From positions 434,001-498,000 of the forward strand of contig JADWQD010000011.1 of assembly GCA_016110215.1 (NCBI GenBank): a stretch of 64,000 bases of DNA, written 5' to 3'. The notes under the pieces were generated by a model that saw only the letters and a list, made by a program, of their open reading frames with translations, did not search any database and was not told the origin of the DNA. The number at the start of each line of letters is the position of its first letter. Within the stretch, counting starts at the first letter, position 1. Shown in pieces: positions 41,748-53,665 of this stretch. The position numbers and the translations under genes were made by a program. Source of the DNA: Capronia americana. Lineage: Eukaryota; Ascomycota; Eurotiomycetes; Chaetothyriales; Herpotrichiellaceae.

Positions 41748-44154
41748 TCAGTCCAGACTCTCTGCCAGCAATGATGCTTCGTCCCAGATATCCCGCATGC
41801 CCTTTGCGTAGATCCGATCAAGATAGTAGAACTTCAAAAGCAATTCACGAAGATCACCCCAATCCTTCAAATTGAGTACCTTGGACACCTTTGCGAGTGT
41901 CACCACGTACCATGGTCGCTCCCGTTGTCCTGCAGAGATGAAGGCACCCAGCATCAAGACCCATGTCAGCAATTCGAAGTATGGACCCCACAGGCCTTTC
42001 AGATCTGAGCCCTGCAGGGCTGTCTTCAGCTGAGCGGTCAAAGTCCGGTTGAGGGCAGAGTCGGGCGCCGTGACTTGATAATTGCTAAACCAGAATATCA
42101 GCAGCGCCAGTCGACAAGCCTCTTCTTTGTCGCTGGCGGGCGCTCGTGGCTCAAACGGCGCCGACAAGGCAGCATACCGAAATTGGTAGCTTTTGGCGTT
42201 TATATAATCATTCTCCTCTTGCACAGGTAGCACTTGCTTCTCGTGATAGTATTCTCGGTATTGCACGACATCTCGCATGTCGCGGAAGGCCTGCGATATC
42301 CTCCAATCGAGGAGGGTGTCCACGTCCGGAGTCAAAATGCCAGTGCCCATTTTTTTGACATCATCACTGACGTTCTGCCTAATCTCTTCGATCAATTTCG
42401 CAGGCAGGGAAGGTAACGTAGAGGTAGGAGGTGCCGCAGGCAAGGACCGCGTCAAGGCAGCGCTCATGTAGGAAGCCCTGCTCGCGGTGGTCAGACTTCA
42501 ACAGGTGGCCACGGAACAACCATCCAATTACTTACGATAGGATAAGCTCAGTCGCGTGAGGCGGTATCCCATGGTATCCACCGCGCCAGGCAATCAACTT
42601 CTGAAGTCCCGAAACGTGTGCGAACATCTCCTTGTGGTTCCCTGTAATAACCTGCGCAGGACCACTTAGTTCCGACATGAAACCACGCTCCAAATGCAGT
42701 ACATACCTCAATTGAAAGTAGACACATCATGGCGAAGATCGTCGAAGCTTGGGCGGCCGTTTCCATCGATTTCATCGTCTCATTCGCAATCTTCACGGCG
42801 TTCAGTTTGTATGAAACAAAATCTGGGACTGCGCGGTTCTCGAGGTCGGCTTCGGTGAAGGTGGTTTCGATCGAGCCGCTCCTCAATTCTCCCAACCTCG
42901 CGCTGCGTTCTGCCGAAGCCACGGCTAGAAGCGAGTACAAGACCAATGGTTCCTGCGCAGCATTCTGGAAAGCCCACCGAGTCTGGATTTCGGCTTGGTG
43001 TCGTGTCGGGAAAATACTGGGGATCATAACATCAGAAACTAGGACGATGTCAGCTTCTCTACACGATTAGGCCCCTCGTTCGATTTGCTATAGTCCTTCT
43101 AGGAAGAGAATGAAACACAAAATCTATTTCTTAGCTCAGCGTTCGTAGCTTTTGTCCCCTGCAGGGAAAAAGACCCAACCAAGTCACCTTGAGCCCCCTG
43201 ATGTCAATTCCTCGACAAGTGCCACGGCTGTTACTTCGACAGACGGACTCGCGCCACGGCCTAGAAAACGAAGCCTAGGGAAAGGAATGACTTACAATGG
43301 CGCAAGGCAGTGTTCATGCTCGGAGTGATATGGACAGAGCTGATATTAAAGGGGTCAAGAGCCGTATTTCGAAGCGAGGAGTTTGGAGAGCTCTGAATAG
43401 AATTCCCTGTATGACCAGCATCCAATCTCTGCAGGATCTGTGTAAGTATGGATCTCACAGAGCTGGTCTCATCGTCGGAGCTCTTTCGTCGAACCACCTC
43501 GGTTGACGCATCTTGCTCGCTACGCTGAGCATTGACAGCTTCGTGAACTTCGGGTCGGCGAACATTGCTGTAATGTCGCAACCGGTCCAGCTGGTCTCGG
43601 TCAAGTTGCTCCTGGTCGACTGTGGGAGGTGCTCGTTGTAGAACAGGTGCCGGTGGCTCAGGAGTGCGACTATCCGCCCGAACGCTCACCGTTGACGATG
43701 ATTCTGGGGAGCTCGCAACACTGGGGAATGGCGACGCTTCTGAGGAACCGCGCGGCTCAAGAGCGGCGGGAGGATTTACTGTTCGAAGAGCCTCGATCGG
43801 TCGTGGCTGCAACACGGGTCTGGGTCGATGTCGTCCTATATTCGCCGCCCCCGTCGTTTTCTGCTTCTGGGCGGCCTGCTTTCGGTTCCTGTGAGCCGTC
43901 TGTTGGATATGTGCGTTAATGGCCCGCTGGTCAGAACGTGGTCTTTGCCCACTAGAAGACGAGTCGACGAACAGGAAACGGCTGGCTTGATCGGACACTG
44001 TCGAAGCTCTCGCGCCTTCCCGATCGATCCTTCGATACTTATTCGACGACTGGCCTTCCTCGCTTCCGTCATCCAAAGAAGGTGACCGGTCGGCTCTGGT
44101 GGCATTATGTACTCCTCCTCCAGCACCCTGAGCCGACTCGGCGCGTTCGTCCAT
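41748..44154 (-). CDS. finger-less fungal transcription-factor-like protein
   Basis: Four exons: 44154-43296, 43038-42707, 42651-42536, 42477-41748; 678 aa, phases close. Intron 1 (43295-43039) is 257 nt, long for this genome; the others are 55 and 58 nt. Near residue 65 is FLFVDSSSSGQRPRSDQRA followed by INAHIQQTAHRNRKQ, the short basic N-terminal block seen in fungal proteins that carry a fungal transcription factor domain without a Zn2Cys6 cluster. A Ser/Pro-rich linker follows, then a helical domain from MNTALRHFSDVMIPS through LVLYSLLAVASAE and GLQKLIAWRGG, typical of the PF11951-like group. Probable nuclear regulator; targets unknown. Confidence 0.78.
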
Positions 44155-45004
44155 GCTCAAAGGGGCAAGCGGATGTGCGGATGGAAGACTTAATGCAAAG
44201 ATGATTCATTGAGCTGGTAAAAACAGGCTCCGCAGGGAGGGCATGATCCCTCGCCTACCTCTGCAAGGTGCGAGAGACTGTGCCTGCTGCCATGGGACCG
44301 AGATGGCTCTCGACCTCGATGGACGGCTGAATGATGTAGTCCGAAAGCCACGGCGGCCGCGCTATGCCCAGGATGGTCTGCGCTCTGCCGCCAACCAAGG
44401 TCTGCCCAAATTCAATGGCCATACGAGCGAATCAGCTCCGATGTCCGACCCCTTTGCCCCTTCGGTGATTCTCGTGCCTCCTTCCCAAAACTACCGTTAC
44501 CTCGAACCGACATTAGCGTGTTCTGTAGCCTCAGTCATCGAAGGCTGATTGGGTCTGGGTGACCCCCTCACCGCGCCATTCGTAAGCACTTGCAGCCCGT
44601 GTCAGGAAAGTCGTCCTCAGCCATGAACTAGGCTTGATGAAGTGTTCAGCCAGGGGAGCCTATGAGTGGTTGAAACTGCGAGCTCTTTTGGGATAAGGGT
44701 TACCGCCCAATCAGATTGACAGCCCTCGGCGGTACTCGGTTTGCGAGTCATCGGCCCCCACAGGGGCCCTTGGTCGTGCACCCCCGTCTCGCCCTACAAG
44801 GTTGAGTGGACATGGTGGGCAAGATGACGGGAATAGTTCCATCGACCGTCTTAAAGACGCGATCACTTCGTGTCTTTTTGTCGGCAGCTCCATGATTACA
44901 AGAAGGAAAGACTGCGCCTTCTGCTCTCACAAGAGCTGGTCGCATTCCTGTCGTTGAAAATCCACTGTTCTCCCGCCACAAAAGATATTCATTTCTGGTT
45001 CAAA
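44155..45004. other. divergent intergenic region between two TF-like genes
   Basis: 850 bp shared upstream by two related genes reading outward. A short frame at 44243-44548 has no supporting features. Confidence 0.5.
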
Positions 45005-46632
45005 ATGAGTGTGATTTTCACTCAAACCTTGGGAGTGGACTATACCCCAAACTACCTTTTCGTTTCCGGTGATTGTCAGCGTGGCACAGGCAAATCCAGG
45101 CACGTAATGAAAGAGTTCCTGCGCAAGCGCGATTCCATCCGTCGTCAGAAGCAATTGGCCTCTCGATCCAAAAGTCGGGTCCTTCCGTGGTTGCGACGAG
45201 AAGATATGGAACAAAACGTATCACAAACGGTTGGCTCTGTGGCCGATGCTGCACTGTCGTCGGACTCCCTAAGCGACACCAGCTCAAGGCCATCGTCGCC
45301 CCAACAGTCCCAATCGACGGCCGGAAGCATAGTGGCAGAGTCGCATGCTTCTCCCAACTTCAGTTCCTCCGGTTCCACTCTGGAGTTCGGCGGACTTTCA
45401 GACACCGCAGTCAATACCTCACATATTCCCAGAGATCTTGTCACCAATTGTAAGTCGAGTAACGCCAGCGTTCGTTCCCGATTTCGACTGACTCCGACGC
45501 AGTATACACAGGTCTTATAAGTCGGCTGTACGGGACGATGGAGTCCAGCAAGTACATATCACCTGCATCTGCAATGGCAAATCATATCATGGCTCGGCCG
45601 GTGTCGTCACGGATACTTCTCGCCACTTCCAGCCTCAACCGCGATATCGAGAGAGGTCATCGAGGACCAACCCCGGACACGCTTGCATTGGTTGTCGAGG
45701 GCATCAGCTTGCTTCAACAACAAATTCAGCGACCAGATGCTGTATCTGACGACGCTATCCTTACGGTGCTCAATCTGTGGGCGTATGAGGTGACCTTGTC
45801 AATGGGATTTCCCACCGAGAATCAGAACTTCCCCAAGTCGTTGACACACAACATCCAGACCCACCTGAACGGCCTGCAAAGATCGATAAAGTGTTATGGT
45901 GGGATGCAGAATCTGTCGTCGGAAACGCTATGGCTCTTGGCCTGGTGTGTAAGTACGATGCCAGGATATTGGCCGATCGACAATCGAATGATAGAGCCCG
46001 CCGTCACCAACACTCGACCAGCACAATCTGGAGTCGATGGTTATCATTTCCTGACGCGGCTGTTCGATACACTCTCGAACATCCAAAAACAAATGTCGGC
46101 GCCTGACTCTTTATCCAGCATTCTCGACGAGCCATCATTTTCGTCACTCAGAAAGACGCTGCTTCGACTGAACATGATGCGACGAAACCTACGCGGCGAG
46201 AAAACGCCTCTGGGCAGATTGCGCAAATTGGTAGCACTAACTGCAACTTTGCTCTTCATCTTCGACGTGCTCCTGGGTGGGACGGATTGTGCCCACCAAG
46301 AGGCCCGAGATCGAAGAAAGGACCTGCTCAGAGCCCAGAGTCGGCTCATCGACCACCATCTTGAAGAACTAGGCTCGCTTGAAAAGGTGTGGTCGGTGCT
46401 TATGACCCAACAAGAAGCGCCGGAGCTCCAGCTCCATCCGAGGGCATGGCCGATTGTGGAGATGGTGAACGTGGTAAAACATCTAAATGTGCCCACGATA
46501 GATGCCCTGTCACAACTGTTGTTGGGATACTTGCTGCCTGAAACGCGAGAGCACTCCAGAGGAGACTACCGATACGAGAGACTGCTGGTTCAGATACATT
46601 TCGAGCTGGATGGTTTGGCAGATTTGAGTTGA
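45005..46632 (+). CDS. finger-less fungal transcription-factor-like protein
   Basis: Two exons, 45005-45449 and 45503-46632; 53-nt intron (GTAAGT..GACTGACTCCGACGCAG); 524 aa. Layout is like the divergent neighbour but shorter: an N-terminal YLFVSGDCQRGTGKSRHVMK and EFLRKRDSIRRQKQ basic block, a Ser-rich linker, then the helical fungal TF-type domain (ISRLYGTMESSKYISPAS, KSLTHNIQTHLNGLQRSIK). No zinc cluster. The head-to-head pair probably arose from an old inverted duplication or reflects co-regulation. A GTAAGT inside exon 2 (about 45950) is in an open frame and is not needed as a donor. Confidence 0.75.
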
Positions 46633-48191
46633 CAGCTATTCATACTGTACCTCTACTAGAGTTGAAATGAACCTCTGAAAGATGCCTGAAGATACTCCGT
46701 TCTTGGAGCATTGCGGACAGAGTGGCTAAACCCCACCGTAATTTGCGGGGCTACAGTAGGGCGAAATAGTTCTACACCAAGCACACACACACTCAATTTG
46801 CATTTACCCTTCGCTCACCCTTCGCTCACATTCCTTTCCTCAGCTCGAAGTGAAATACTGTATATGTAGGGAGACTCTTATTAACTTTGCACCAACCTTC
46901 TGTTTGCTATGCTTCAGCCAAGGACGTCCACCCCTTGCCGTCTGGCTCTCCCCCTCAGCTCGCAGCAAACTTGACATGGCAGCTGACAACGCTCACAACC
47001 AGTCAAACACCGTGCCACACGTCCTCCCTACCTGCACCATCTCCTTGCATTCCATCTCCAGCAAACATTATTCCCGCATGTTCCACCAAAGGGCACAGGG
47101 AAAGTCCAGGCTACGGTGGTTGATCTGAGTCTGTGTATCTACCTGTGTTGTACACAGCAGAAACACAGCCAATTTGGCTGTGACCCTCGCGTCAAGACTT
47201 TCAATACACCCTCACAGTTGCCCTCCTGTCTCTCTTTTCTGTTTCTTTTGTCCCTCCGTCCTCCGGCGCAGTGTCCTTGGTGTATGTGGCAGAGCAACTC
47301 TGTCTTCAGCCGCAGCAATCGGCTCTTCCTTCCAGGATGTCTTTCTCCTGTTACCTAGCCTCCCTTTCACATGCCAGAAGAGGAGTGTTTGGGTAGGCAC
47401 AGTGGGATACGCCGAGCCCCTAGTCCAAGTAAGTGTGTACGTACTGTTGTATAGAGATGCCGGATTCTCCCTCAGGCTCAAAGTGTGTCTCCTTGCATTC
47501 TGTCAGTTGATGTCAACATAGCACATACCCTTTATTCGCATCAAGCCAGTGGTGACGCCATGCATGCCTCTGTTGGGCCAGATCGCTCGAGCTTGTTATG
47601 GTGTGCAGCACGGCCCCAGTCCAATTCTTCATACCTCTCAACCACAACAACAAAGCTGTTACGGTGGTCCCTCTTCACAGCCGCGCTGTTTGCTCTAGGT
47701 TGCTTGTCCCTGCCTGCGGGTAGTCCTCCGCGGCTTCTGTTATTCTCTTCTTTTCCACCTCTCAACAATATACCACCTTCGCTTCGGCTGCTACTGTTCC
47801 CTGGCACCATCAGTCATAGCAGGACTGGTCGGCTACGCTCACTCGTCCGGCACATATAACAAATCCGTCATACCAATCCGGAGATCGTCAAAATTAAGTC
47901 TAGGGAGACTGACTCAACATTGCTGATTTACCCAATCGTACCGCATCATCCTAGACCTGGGGTAAGGAATTGTCCAAGATCGTCGATTGGGACGACTACC
48001 AGTGCTGTTGTTGCGGCGACAGCGTGAAGCACGGAGCACGAAGCAACAGACCAGCAAACCTTCATATACTCCATCTTCGGCGACCGCGTGGAGCACGGAG
48101 CACGACACAACACACCAGCAAACCTTCATATACCTCAGCTTGAAGCCCCAACGCGGTGGGACGTTGGTCCAACCTCGTCCTCGCTTCCAAA
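46633..48191. other. 1.5-kb intergenic region with a 64-bp tandem repeat
   Basis: No supported gene. A 64-bp duplication lies at 48014-48141, directly upstream of the next start codon. CT-rich and CA-rich tracts occur around 46780-46840. Confidence 0.55.
48014..48141. repeat. 64-bp tandem duplication in the upstream region
   Basis: Copies 48014-48077 and 48078-48141 share CGGCGAC.GCGTG.AGCACGGAGCACGA and ACCAGCAAACCTTCATATAC with scattered differences. They end 50 bp before ATG 48192, so they probably lie in the promoter or 5' leader. Confidence 0.88.
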
Positions 48192-49685
48192 ATGTCTGGT
48201 GAACAAACCTTGCCAATGGCGGCCGAGGAAGTCTCTGGATGGTGGCCCTCGGAGAAAAGTGCTAAGTCTCGCCTCAGAGCTTTATTTGGCCGCACGAAGT
48301 CGGAGAAGTTTACCAGGCAGCACGATACTGTACTGGCCGAGTTCGCCAAAACTGAACACCCAGCCTTGAGCCTTCGAAATGGTTCTCCGCGCCCAGAAAT
48401 AGCTCATCAGCAACACTCAAACGGTGACTCAACCTGGCCGGGCCGGAAGCTGGGCCTGCCTCGACGAAATGGAAGGGAGAATCGACTGCTCAGGGCTCAG
48501 AAGAGTCTGCCAAACTTGTTCCATCTGTCCTCACATTCGCCTGTGGAAGAGCTGCATCTACCATCACCGGTGCTTCTATCACCGATGCCGCTGCCGCTGC
48601 TCCAACAAACCACGTCGGGCACGGTTTCCAGACCAACCACAGATTCGTCAGCGCATACACTGCACAGCCTCGATCACCTACGGGAGCGGTCGTTCTCCGA
48701 CAATCACTCCATCTCTACCACCCACACAAGTTTCTCCAGTCACGTCAGTTATGGCCCGGATACGCCAGATTCTTCCTTCTCCAGCAAAGACAGCTATGAA
48801 GCTCCCATGCCATCAGACTCTAGGTCACGGATCCTGGCCACAATGCAGCATGACGTAGAAGAGCCCTCCATGCACATCGCCGGCCAGAAATACCCAGGGA
48901 CTCTCCCAAAGCAGACCACTTCTCACGATACTCCCCTAATGAATGCTGCCGACCCGCGTAATCAGAAACCGCTACCCGCCGTCCCTCAGCACGACGCCAA
49001 GGGCAGAAGAATCTCTACGGTCGCCCCGCTGCCTGAGCCGGGACACATTCGAAAGACCTCAGCGCGCTACCGATGCGAGACCCGAGGAGGCGCATATCCC
49101 GAGCCCAGGACTCCGACGTCTCCGGCCTCCCGGCCCTCCAGCATCAAAAGCACAACCTCGTCGCACGCGTCCGGATCAGGCGACGGACACAAACGGACCG
49201 CCTCGTACACTATCTTCCCCCGGACGCCATCGACCAGACAGACAGGTCTGTCATCAATGCGCACGCCCTCAACACCGCCGGCCTCAGCCATGGCCCACAA
49301 CCATGAAAGGGAAAGGGCGGTATCTGACTCGAGGAGCGCGCCTTCGCCACGCGAAAGAGCAACCACCGACTCGAGGCGGCGGCCGCCGTCATGGACCAAG
49401 TCCAAGAGACCTAGTATTCTTTCGGTGGATACGAGGGCCGCGAGCGCGTCGACGCTACAATCCCACCCCCCGACCTTGTCAGGGGAGGACGCCATCCAAC
49501 CGTCGCCACTACCAGCTAGGGTGGTAAAGACGCCGCTGGCAAGAGACCAGATCATCAGGCAGAAGAGTATGCCGTTGTTAAGGTCGCGGGGCCCGCCTTC
49601 GGGACCGCCGCCAGATGTGCCACTTCCGGCGTTGCCGACCGAGGCGTCGAGGTGGGTATCGCTACCTGCTGGGACGGTGTGCTAG
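48192..49685 (+). CDS. hypothetical Ser/Pro/Arg-rich disordered protein
   Basis: Intronless, 497 aa from ATG 48192 (CCAAAATG context). Near the N-terminus is a short basic helix KSRLRALFGRTKSEKF; the rest is low-complexity, rich in Ser, Pro, Thr, His and Arg, with repeated RxxS and SP/TP sites. No domain, signal peptide or membrane segment. Such proteins in filamentous fungi are often phosphorylated septum, polarity or signalling adaptors, but nothing here fixes a role. The length of the open frame with Ser/Pro bias supports real coding. Confidence 0.7.
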   Translation: MSGEQTLPMAAEEVSGWWPSEKSAKSRLRALFGRTKSEKFTRQHDTVLAEFAKTEHPALSLRNGSPRPEIAHQQHSNGDSTWPGRKLGLPRRNGRENRLLRAQKSLPNLFHLSSHSPVEELHLPSPVLLSPMPLPLLQQTTSGTVSRPTTDSSAHTLHSLDHLRERSFSDNHSISTTHTSFSSHVSYGPDTPDSSFSSKDSYEAPMPSDSRSRILATMQHDVEEPSMHIAGQKYPGTLPKQTTSHDTPLMNAADPRNQKPLPAVPQHDAKGRRISTVAPLPEPGHIRKTSARYRCETRGGAYPEPRTPTSPASRPSSIKSTTSSHASGSGDGHKRTASYTIFPRTPSTRQTGLSSMRTPSTPPASAMAHNHERERAVSDSRSAPSPRERATTDSRRRPPSWTKSKRPSILSVDTRAASASTLQSHPPTLSGEDAIQPSPLPARVVKTPLARDQIIRQKSMPLLRSRGPPSGPPPDVPLPALPTEASRWVSLPAGTVC

Positions 49686-50007
49686 GTAGCCTTCGTCGGC
49701 AATTCGATAGAGGGGGGGGTTAGGGGATACGGCGCCGGTCCATTGAAGTCAAAGTGAGCTTATAACATTAATAAAATGAGGATATGATGGAACGAGAGGA
49801 CATGCAGTATGTTTTATGAAGGTGTTTTGATTCTGGTCGTCTCTTGGACGACGTTAAGCATCGATGCTCGATGCTGCTGGTTGCTTCCAGCCATTCAATG
49901 TCAATGCTATGTCCATTGCCCCCGGTACTCCGGTACGCCTTCGCTGTGCATTGTTCCTAAACCACGCCATGGAGGCCGGGCCCCCGACCTATCAGGCGAG
50001 CCAACGC
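49686..50007. other. convergent intergenic region
   Basis: 3' flanks of two converging genes; a short G run at about 49712-49719. No gene seen. Confidence 0.5.
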
Positions 50008-51413
50008 CTAATCTGGCAATGGCAAGTCCTTCAGGTACGGCCAGCCCGTCTCCTCCTCTGGCTTCTCTGCCTCCATCCCAATCACCCTTCTCAAGCATCG
50101 CACCTCACCCTGAAGGGCAGCAATGATGGTGTACTCCTCATGCCACTCCTCACTTCTGAGTCTATGCGCCGTTCTGATCATCTCACACACCTTGAGCGTC
50201 TGCGCGTGCCAGTGATCTCGGTCCAATCTGCTCTGAAGATGTTCGTCCTTCTCCTGCTGCAAAAGCTCGTTGTAGTGCTTGCGCTGGCGAAGGAAGCGTC
50301 CTTCGATGTCTCCGCAGTAGTTTCGCACTTGCTCGACCGCATTGCCCATTGCCTCTTCATACATGGCGATCAGGTTTGTGTTTTCCTTTTGCTCGTGCTT
50401 GTACAGTTCGACGAGGTGCTTCTGTTTGGCGAGTTCGAGCTCGAGTTCGCGGATCTTGGCTTCTGTAGCGCGGCGCTGTCAGATGGATGCGCGTGAAGTA
50501 ACGGGCAAAATTGGTGGGAAACTTACTGTCATTCTCTGCGGCACCTGATTCCTCTCCGTTTGTGAGCGCGCCGTTCGCACGTTTGGCAACTTCCTCGGCG
50601 TTCTTGGTGATGTTGTTGACCTTGTCGCGGTTGCTTCGTAGAAGATTGCCCAGGTCTTGGATCTGATTGAAGAGATGGTTCAGGTCTTGTTGGTGTCCAA
50701 CTGGAAGGGGAGGCATGTACGCAGCAGCCGCTGCAGCGGAAGGGCCGTTGACGCCATTGCCGCCGTTCATGGAGGGGTTGGTGGGAGAAGCGCCCGCGGA
50801 GCGGTTACCAGTGGGGCCCATGGAGGTGTCAAGAGCGGGGAACGCGTTCGAGGAGGACATGGTGCTGGTTGAAGATTCGGTTGTGTCTGGAAGCTGGGGT
50901 GTAGAAGCGTTGTTCTGTGAGGCAGCGCGCTGGCGCACTCGCTCGTACCACTCTTCGAGAATTCTGGCGTCTTGACCTTCGACAGAGAGTCGCAAGAGCT
51001 CGATGTGCTCAGCGAGACCACCGGTCCCCCTCACGAGTTCAGGATCGAGAGAATCAGGGACGCGGAGCGCGGGTGGATTCTCATTCTCCGAGGCGCGGCG
51101 TTCTCGACGGGCTGACGAACGACGACGACGGCTGGTAGAAGTAGAGGAGGCGCGGAGGCGACGCTCGAAGAGCGGATGAAGGTCAGGGACGACTGAACCG
51201 CTCAAGCGAGGAGTTGATAGAAGGGATTGCAGTGAGTCTGAATTCACAAGAAGGTCAGTTTGATCTGAGAATTGAGAGGGGAACAACCTGAGACCGGATT
51301 ATCTCTAGCGCCGATGACGATCTCCACGGATCGGCCCGAGCTGCTTGATAAGCGCCGATTGGCTCGTTAGACTTACCTTCATTGGCAGAGGCGGAGCGAG
51401 CACGGCGAGCCAT
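50008..51413 (-). CDS. coiled-coil protein of unknown function
   Basis: Three exons, 51413-51377, 51237-50527, 50462-50008; introns 139 and 64 nt; 400 aa. Exon 1 encodes just MARRARSASANE plus one base. In the second intron the AG is the one ending CTACAG, 17 nt after the CTGAC branch; the nearer CAG would break the frame. N-terminal third: basic and Ser-rich. Middle: AEHIELLRLSVEGQDARILE, an Ala/Pro/Gly linker. C-terminal half: long coiled coil from about residue 205 (DLNHLFNQIQDLGNLLRS; KIRELELELAKQKHLVELYK) to the end. It looks like a structural or scaffold protein. I cannot name the family. Confidence 0.78.
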
Positions 51414-52339
51414 GTTGCTGTCGCTGTCGTGAAGTTGTGGTCGTGAAGAAGGGGAAGTTGTCGTTCACAGCGATGCGAAAGACATTGATGAGGGTTGTGT
51501 GTGGACCCGCTTTAAGCCTACGCCAAGACCTGAACAATCTTCATCCTAATTTACACCATGTTGTCTGCGAGGGGCACCCAGTCGAGACGTGTCTTTGCGC
51601 GAACAGCCACTGATAGACAACCTGTCCTTTGGCATCTGATACCACGCACGGCATATTGTGAAAGAAGAGCCTCCAGAGACAAGCCAATCGGTGCATTGGT
51701 AGGCCGGCGGGTGTTGTCGACGTACCAAGACTGTGAGCCTGATAGCGGTGGCCGACAAACGAGCAATCCTTGCAAACAATCACCGACTTTTCCTCTATGA
51801 GGGGGTCTCGCTGCTGATGACCATCACTATAGGCTGCAACATAGCACTATGTCTTCCCCTCAATCATTGAACCAGGCGATCGGCTCCATTGGTAGCCTCA
51901 AACGTTACGAGTCGCCACTGCCTCGACTGCAGTACGCACTCTTGACATCGGGAGTGCTGAGTGAGAGCACCATGGTTCGTAACTCGTCCCCATCCTGCCG
52001 ACTGTCAAACGCATATTATCTCTCGGCAATCGGTTGTTCAAATCCTCCCACATCAACTTGAGCCCATGGATGCACGCGCAAGCAGAGAAACAACTCGACT
52101 TGACGACGGAAGAGAGGCTGCTTCGTCTGGCAGTTGCATGACGCTCAGGTATGTATGTATACTCGATCCATATCATTCGACTTTTTCCGGGCATACCTCC
52201 CCGTTCCGCAATGTGACTCGTGTCGTACGTCTGCTCACAACGGACAAGGACCATTGCCGCAGCCCCTTGTAGACGCAGACATCATACTATGGTAATGGCC
52301 CATTGCAACCATTGCCTGCACTGACACCTCGCAGCACCC
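51414..52339. other. intergenic
   Basis: Upstream of the coiled-coil gene and downstream of the O-methyltransferase, both on the minus strand. Several overlapping open frames at 51541-51800 look like chance. No gene seen. Confidence 0.5.
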
Positions 52340-53665
52340 TCACGAAACAGGCTTGAACCTTACGTCTATCACACTCAGCACACTTCCCTTGGGCTTCTCG
52401 ACACTCACAATCTCCAGATCCTGATCGGCTTCTCTGACCACCGCCTCCCACTGCTGCATGTCTCTCTCCTGGCCACCCATAGCCTGCATCATGAACAGAT
52501 CTCTCATCCGACTAATTCCCTTCTCTCGCTGTCCGACCGAAGCATCCGACGCACTGGCTAGCACGACACTCATGATCACAATCCTCGACTTGGCGCGATC
52601 CATGGCGGGTATGATGTTCTGCAGGATCCGGACTGCATTCTTGTGTGGCCAGTTCTGCAAGCACTGACGGATGAAGAAGACTTCTGCACCCTTTGAACTG
52701 GACGGCTGGGGGGTGAGGAAATCATGCGCTTGCAATGAAATCCTGTCCTTCAATTCTTCCGGGATCTTGGCCTGCGCCAACACCGGCGGCAGATCCTGCA
52801 CCAGGAAATTCAACGACGGAAACTCTTTCGCAAGAGCCACGCAGCAATGCCCCGTCGATCCGCCTACATCAACGACCTTGGCCCCAGAGGGGAGACTCCC
52901 CCAGGCATACCCACCCAGAACATGCCTGATATGCGATTCCTCAGCGGCGCCCACGCTGTTCATGTGCGCGGCCTGCTGTCTCGCCAACTCCGGATTCGAC
53001 ATGATATACTTGAAAAACGGCACATCGGTCCGCTTCGCAATACTAAACGCTGTGATGGGGGTTTCCGCCCTTCCCTCTCGGGAAGCTGCGACAGTCGCCT
53101 CCGTCATTTCCGGCATCTTGCCCACCACCGAATGCCCCGTCTCGGTCAAAAACTTGAACGTATCGTGAACGGGGCATGACGAACGAAGGTCCAACGACGT
53201 ATGGCTATGCGCGATCTTCCCCGGCGCAACCTCGCGGAAGAACCCCGCCGTCATAGCCATACGGCAGATCCGGGCCAGTTGGTCGGCCGGCACGCCCGCT
53301 GCCGCAGCAGCTGCGTCGTATGAGATTGAGCCCGTCTCGGGGATACAATCGGCTACCTTGAAGCGGCAGATCCAGCGCACCGAGGCCATGTGCTGGGTCT
53401 GCAGCGTCATTTGCTGTTGCACGTCCGTTGCAGACATGATCAGTTGTTGCACGGCCATGGTCTTTTCGATGAGTGCCGCCTTGACGGCGCTGATCTCGGC
53501 GGGAGCCTGGGACGGGATTTCGTAGCTGCCTGCTTGTCCATCCTGCAGAGCTGCCGGATTGGTCGACTGAATGAACGTGCTGAGCCGGTGGGCTGCTGTG
53601 CTTATTTCATGCACGAGAGCCTCCAGGAGTGCGTGCTCTTGGGTGCGGGTTTCGAGGGAGTCCAT
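52340..53665 (-). CDS. SAM-dependent O-methyltransferase (plant COMT/OmtA-like)
   Basis: Intronless, 441 aa from ATG 53665. N-terminal helical dimerisation domain, then winged-helix-like part (WICRFKVADCIPETGSISYD). Motif I is VVDVGGSTGHCCVALA; then FLVQDLPPVL with the acidic residue after beta-2, DFLTPQPSS, the FFIRQCLQNWPHKNAV region with the usual catalytic His (WPHKN), and the C-terminal LFMMQAMGGQERDMQQW. These match fungal O-methyltransferases of secondary metabolism (family PF00891). No PKS, NRPS or terpene synthase lies in the window, so it is an orphan tailoring enzyme. The upstream open frame extension (Arg-rich, from a GAC-type repeat) is probably 5' leader. Confidence 0.9.
   Translation of the reverse strand: MDSLETRTQEHALLEALVHEISTAAHRLSTFIQSTNPAALQDGQAGSYEIPSQAPAEISAVKAALIEKTMAVQQLIMSATDVQQQMTLQTQHMASVRWICRFKVADCIPETGSISYDAAAAAAGVPADQLARICRMAMTAGFFREVAPGKIAHSHTSLDLRSSCPVHDTFKFLTETGHSVVGKMPEMTEATVAASREGRAETPITAFSIAKRTDVPFFKYIMSNPELARQQAAHMNSVGAAEESHIRHVLGGYAWGSLPSGAKVVDVGGSTGHCCVALAKEFPSLNFLVQDLPPVLAQAKIPEELKDRISLQAHDFLTPQPSSSKGAEVFFIRQCLQNWPHKNAVRILQNIIPAMDRAKSRIVIMSVVLASASDASVGQREKGISRMRDLFMMQAMGGQERDMQQWEAVVREADQDLEIVSVEKPKGSVLSVIDVRFKPVS

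Noticed and set aside
51541..51800. Several overlapping open frames on both strands
   Set aside because: All short, no domain; chance absence of stops.
52030..52060. GTTCAAATCC resembling a tRNA T-loop
   Set aside because: No acceptor, D-arm or anticodon arm can be folded upstream.
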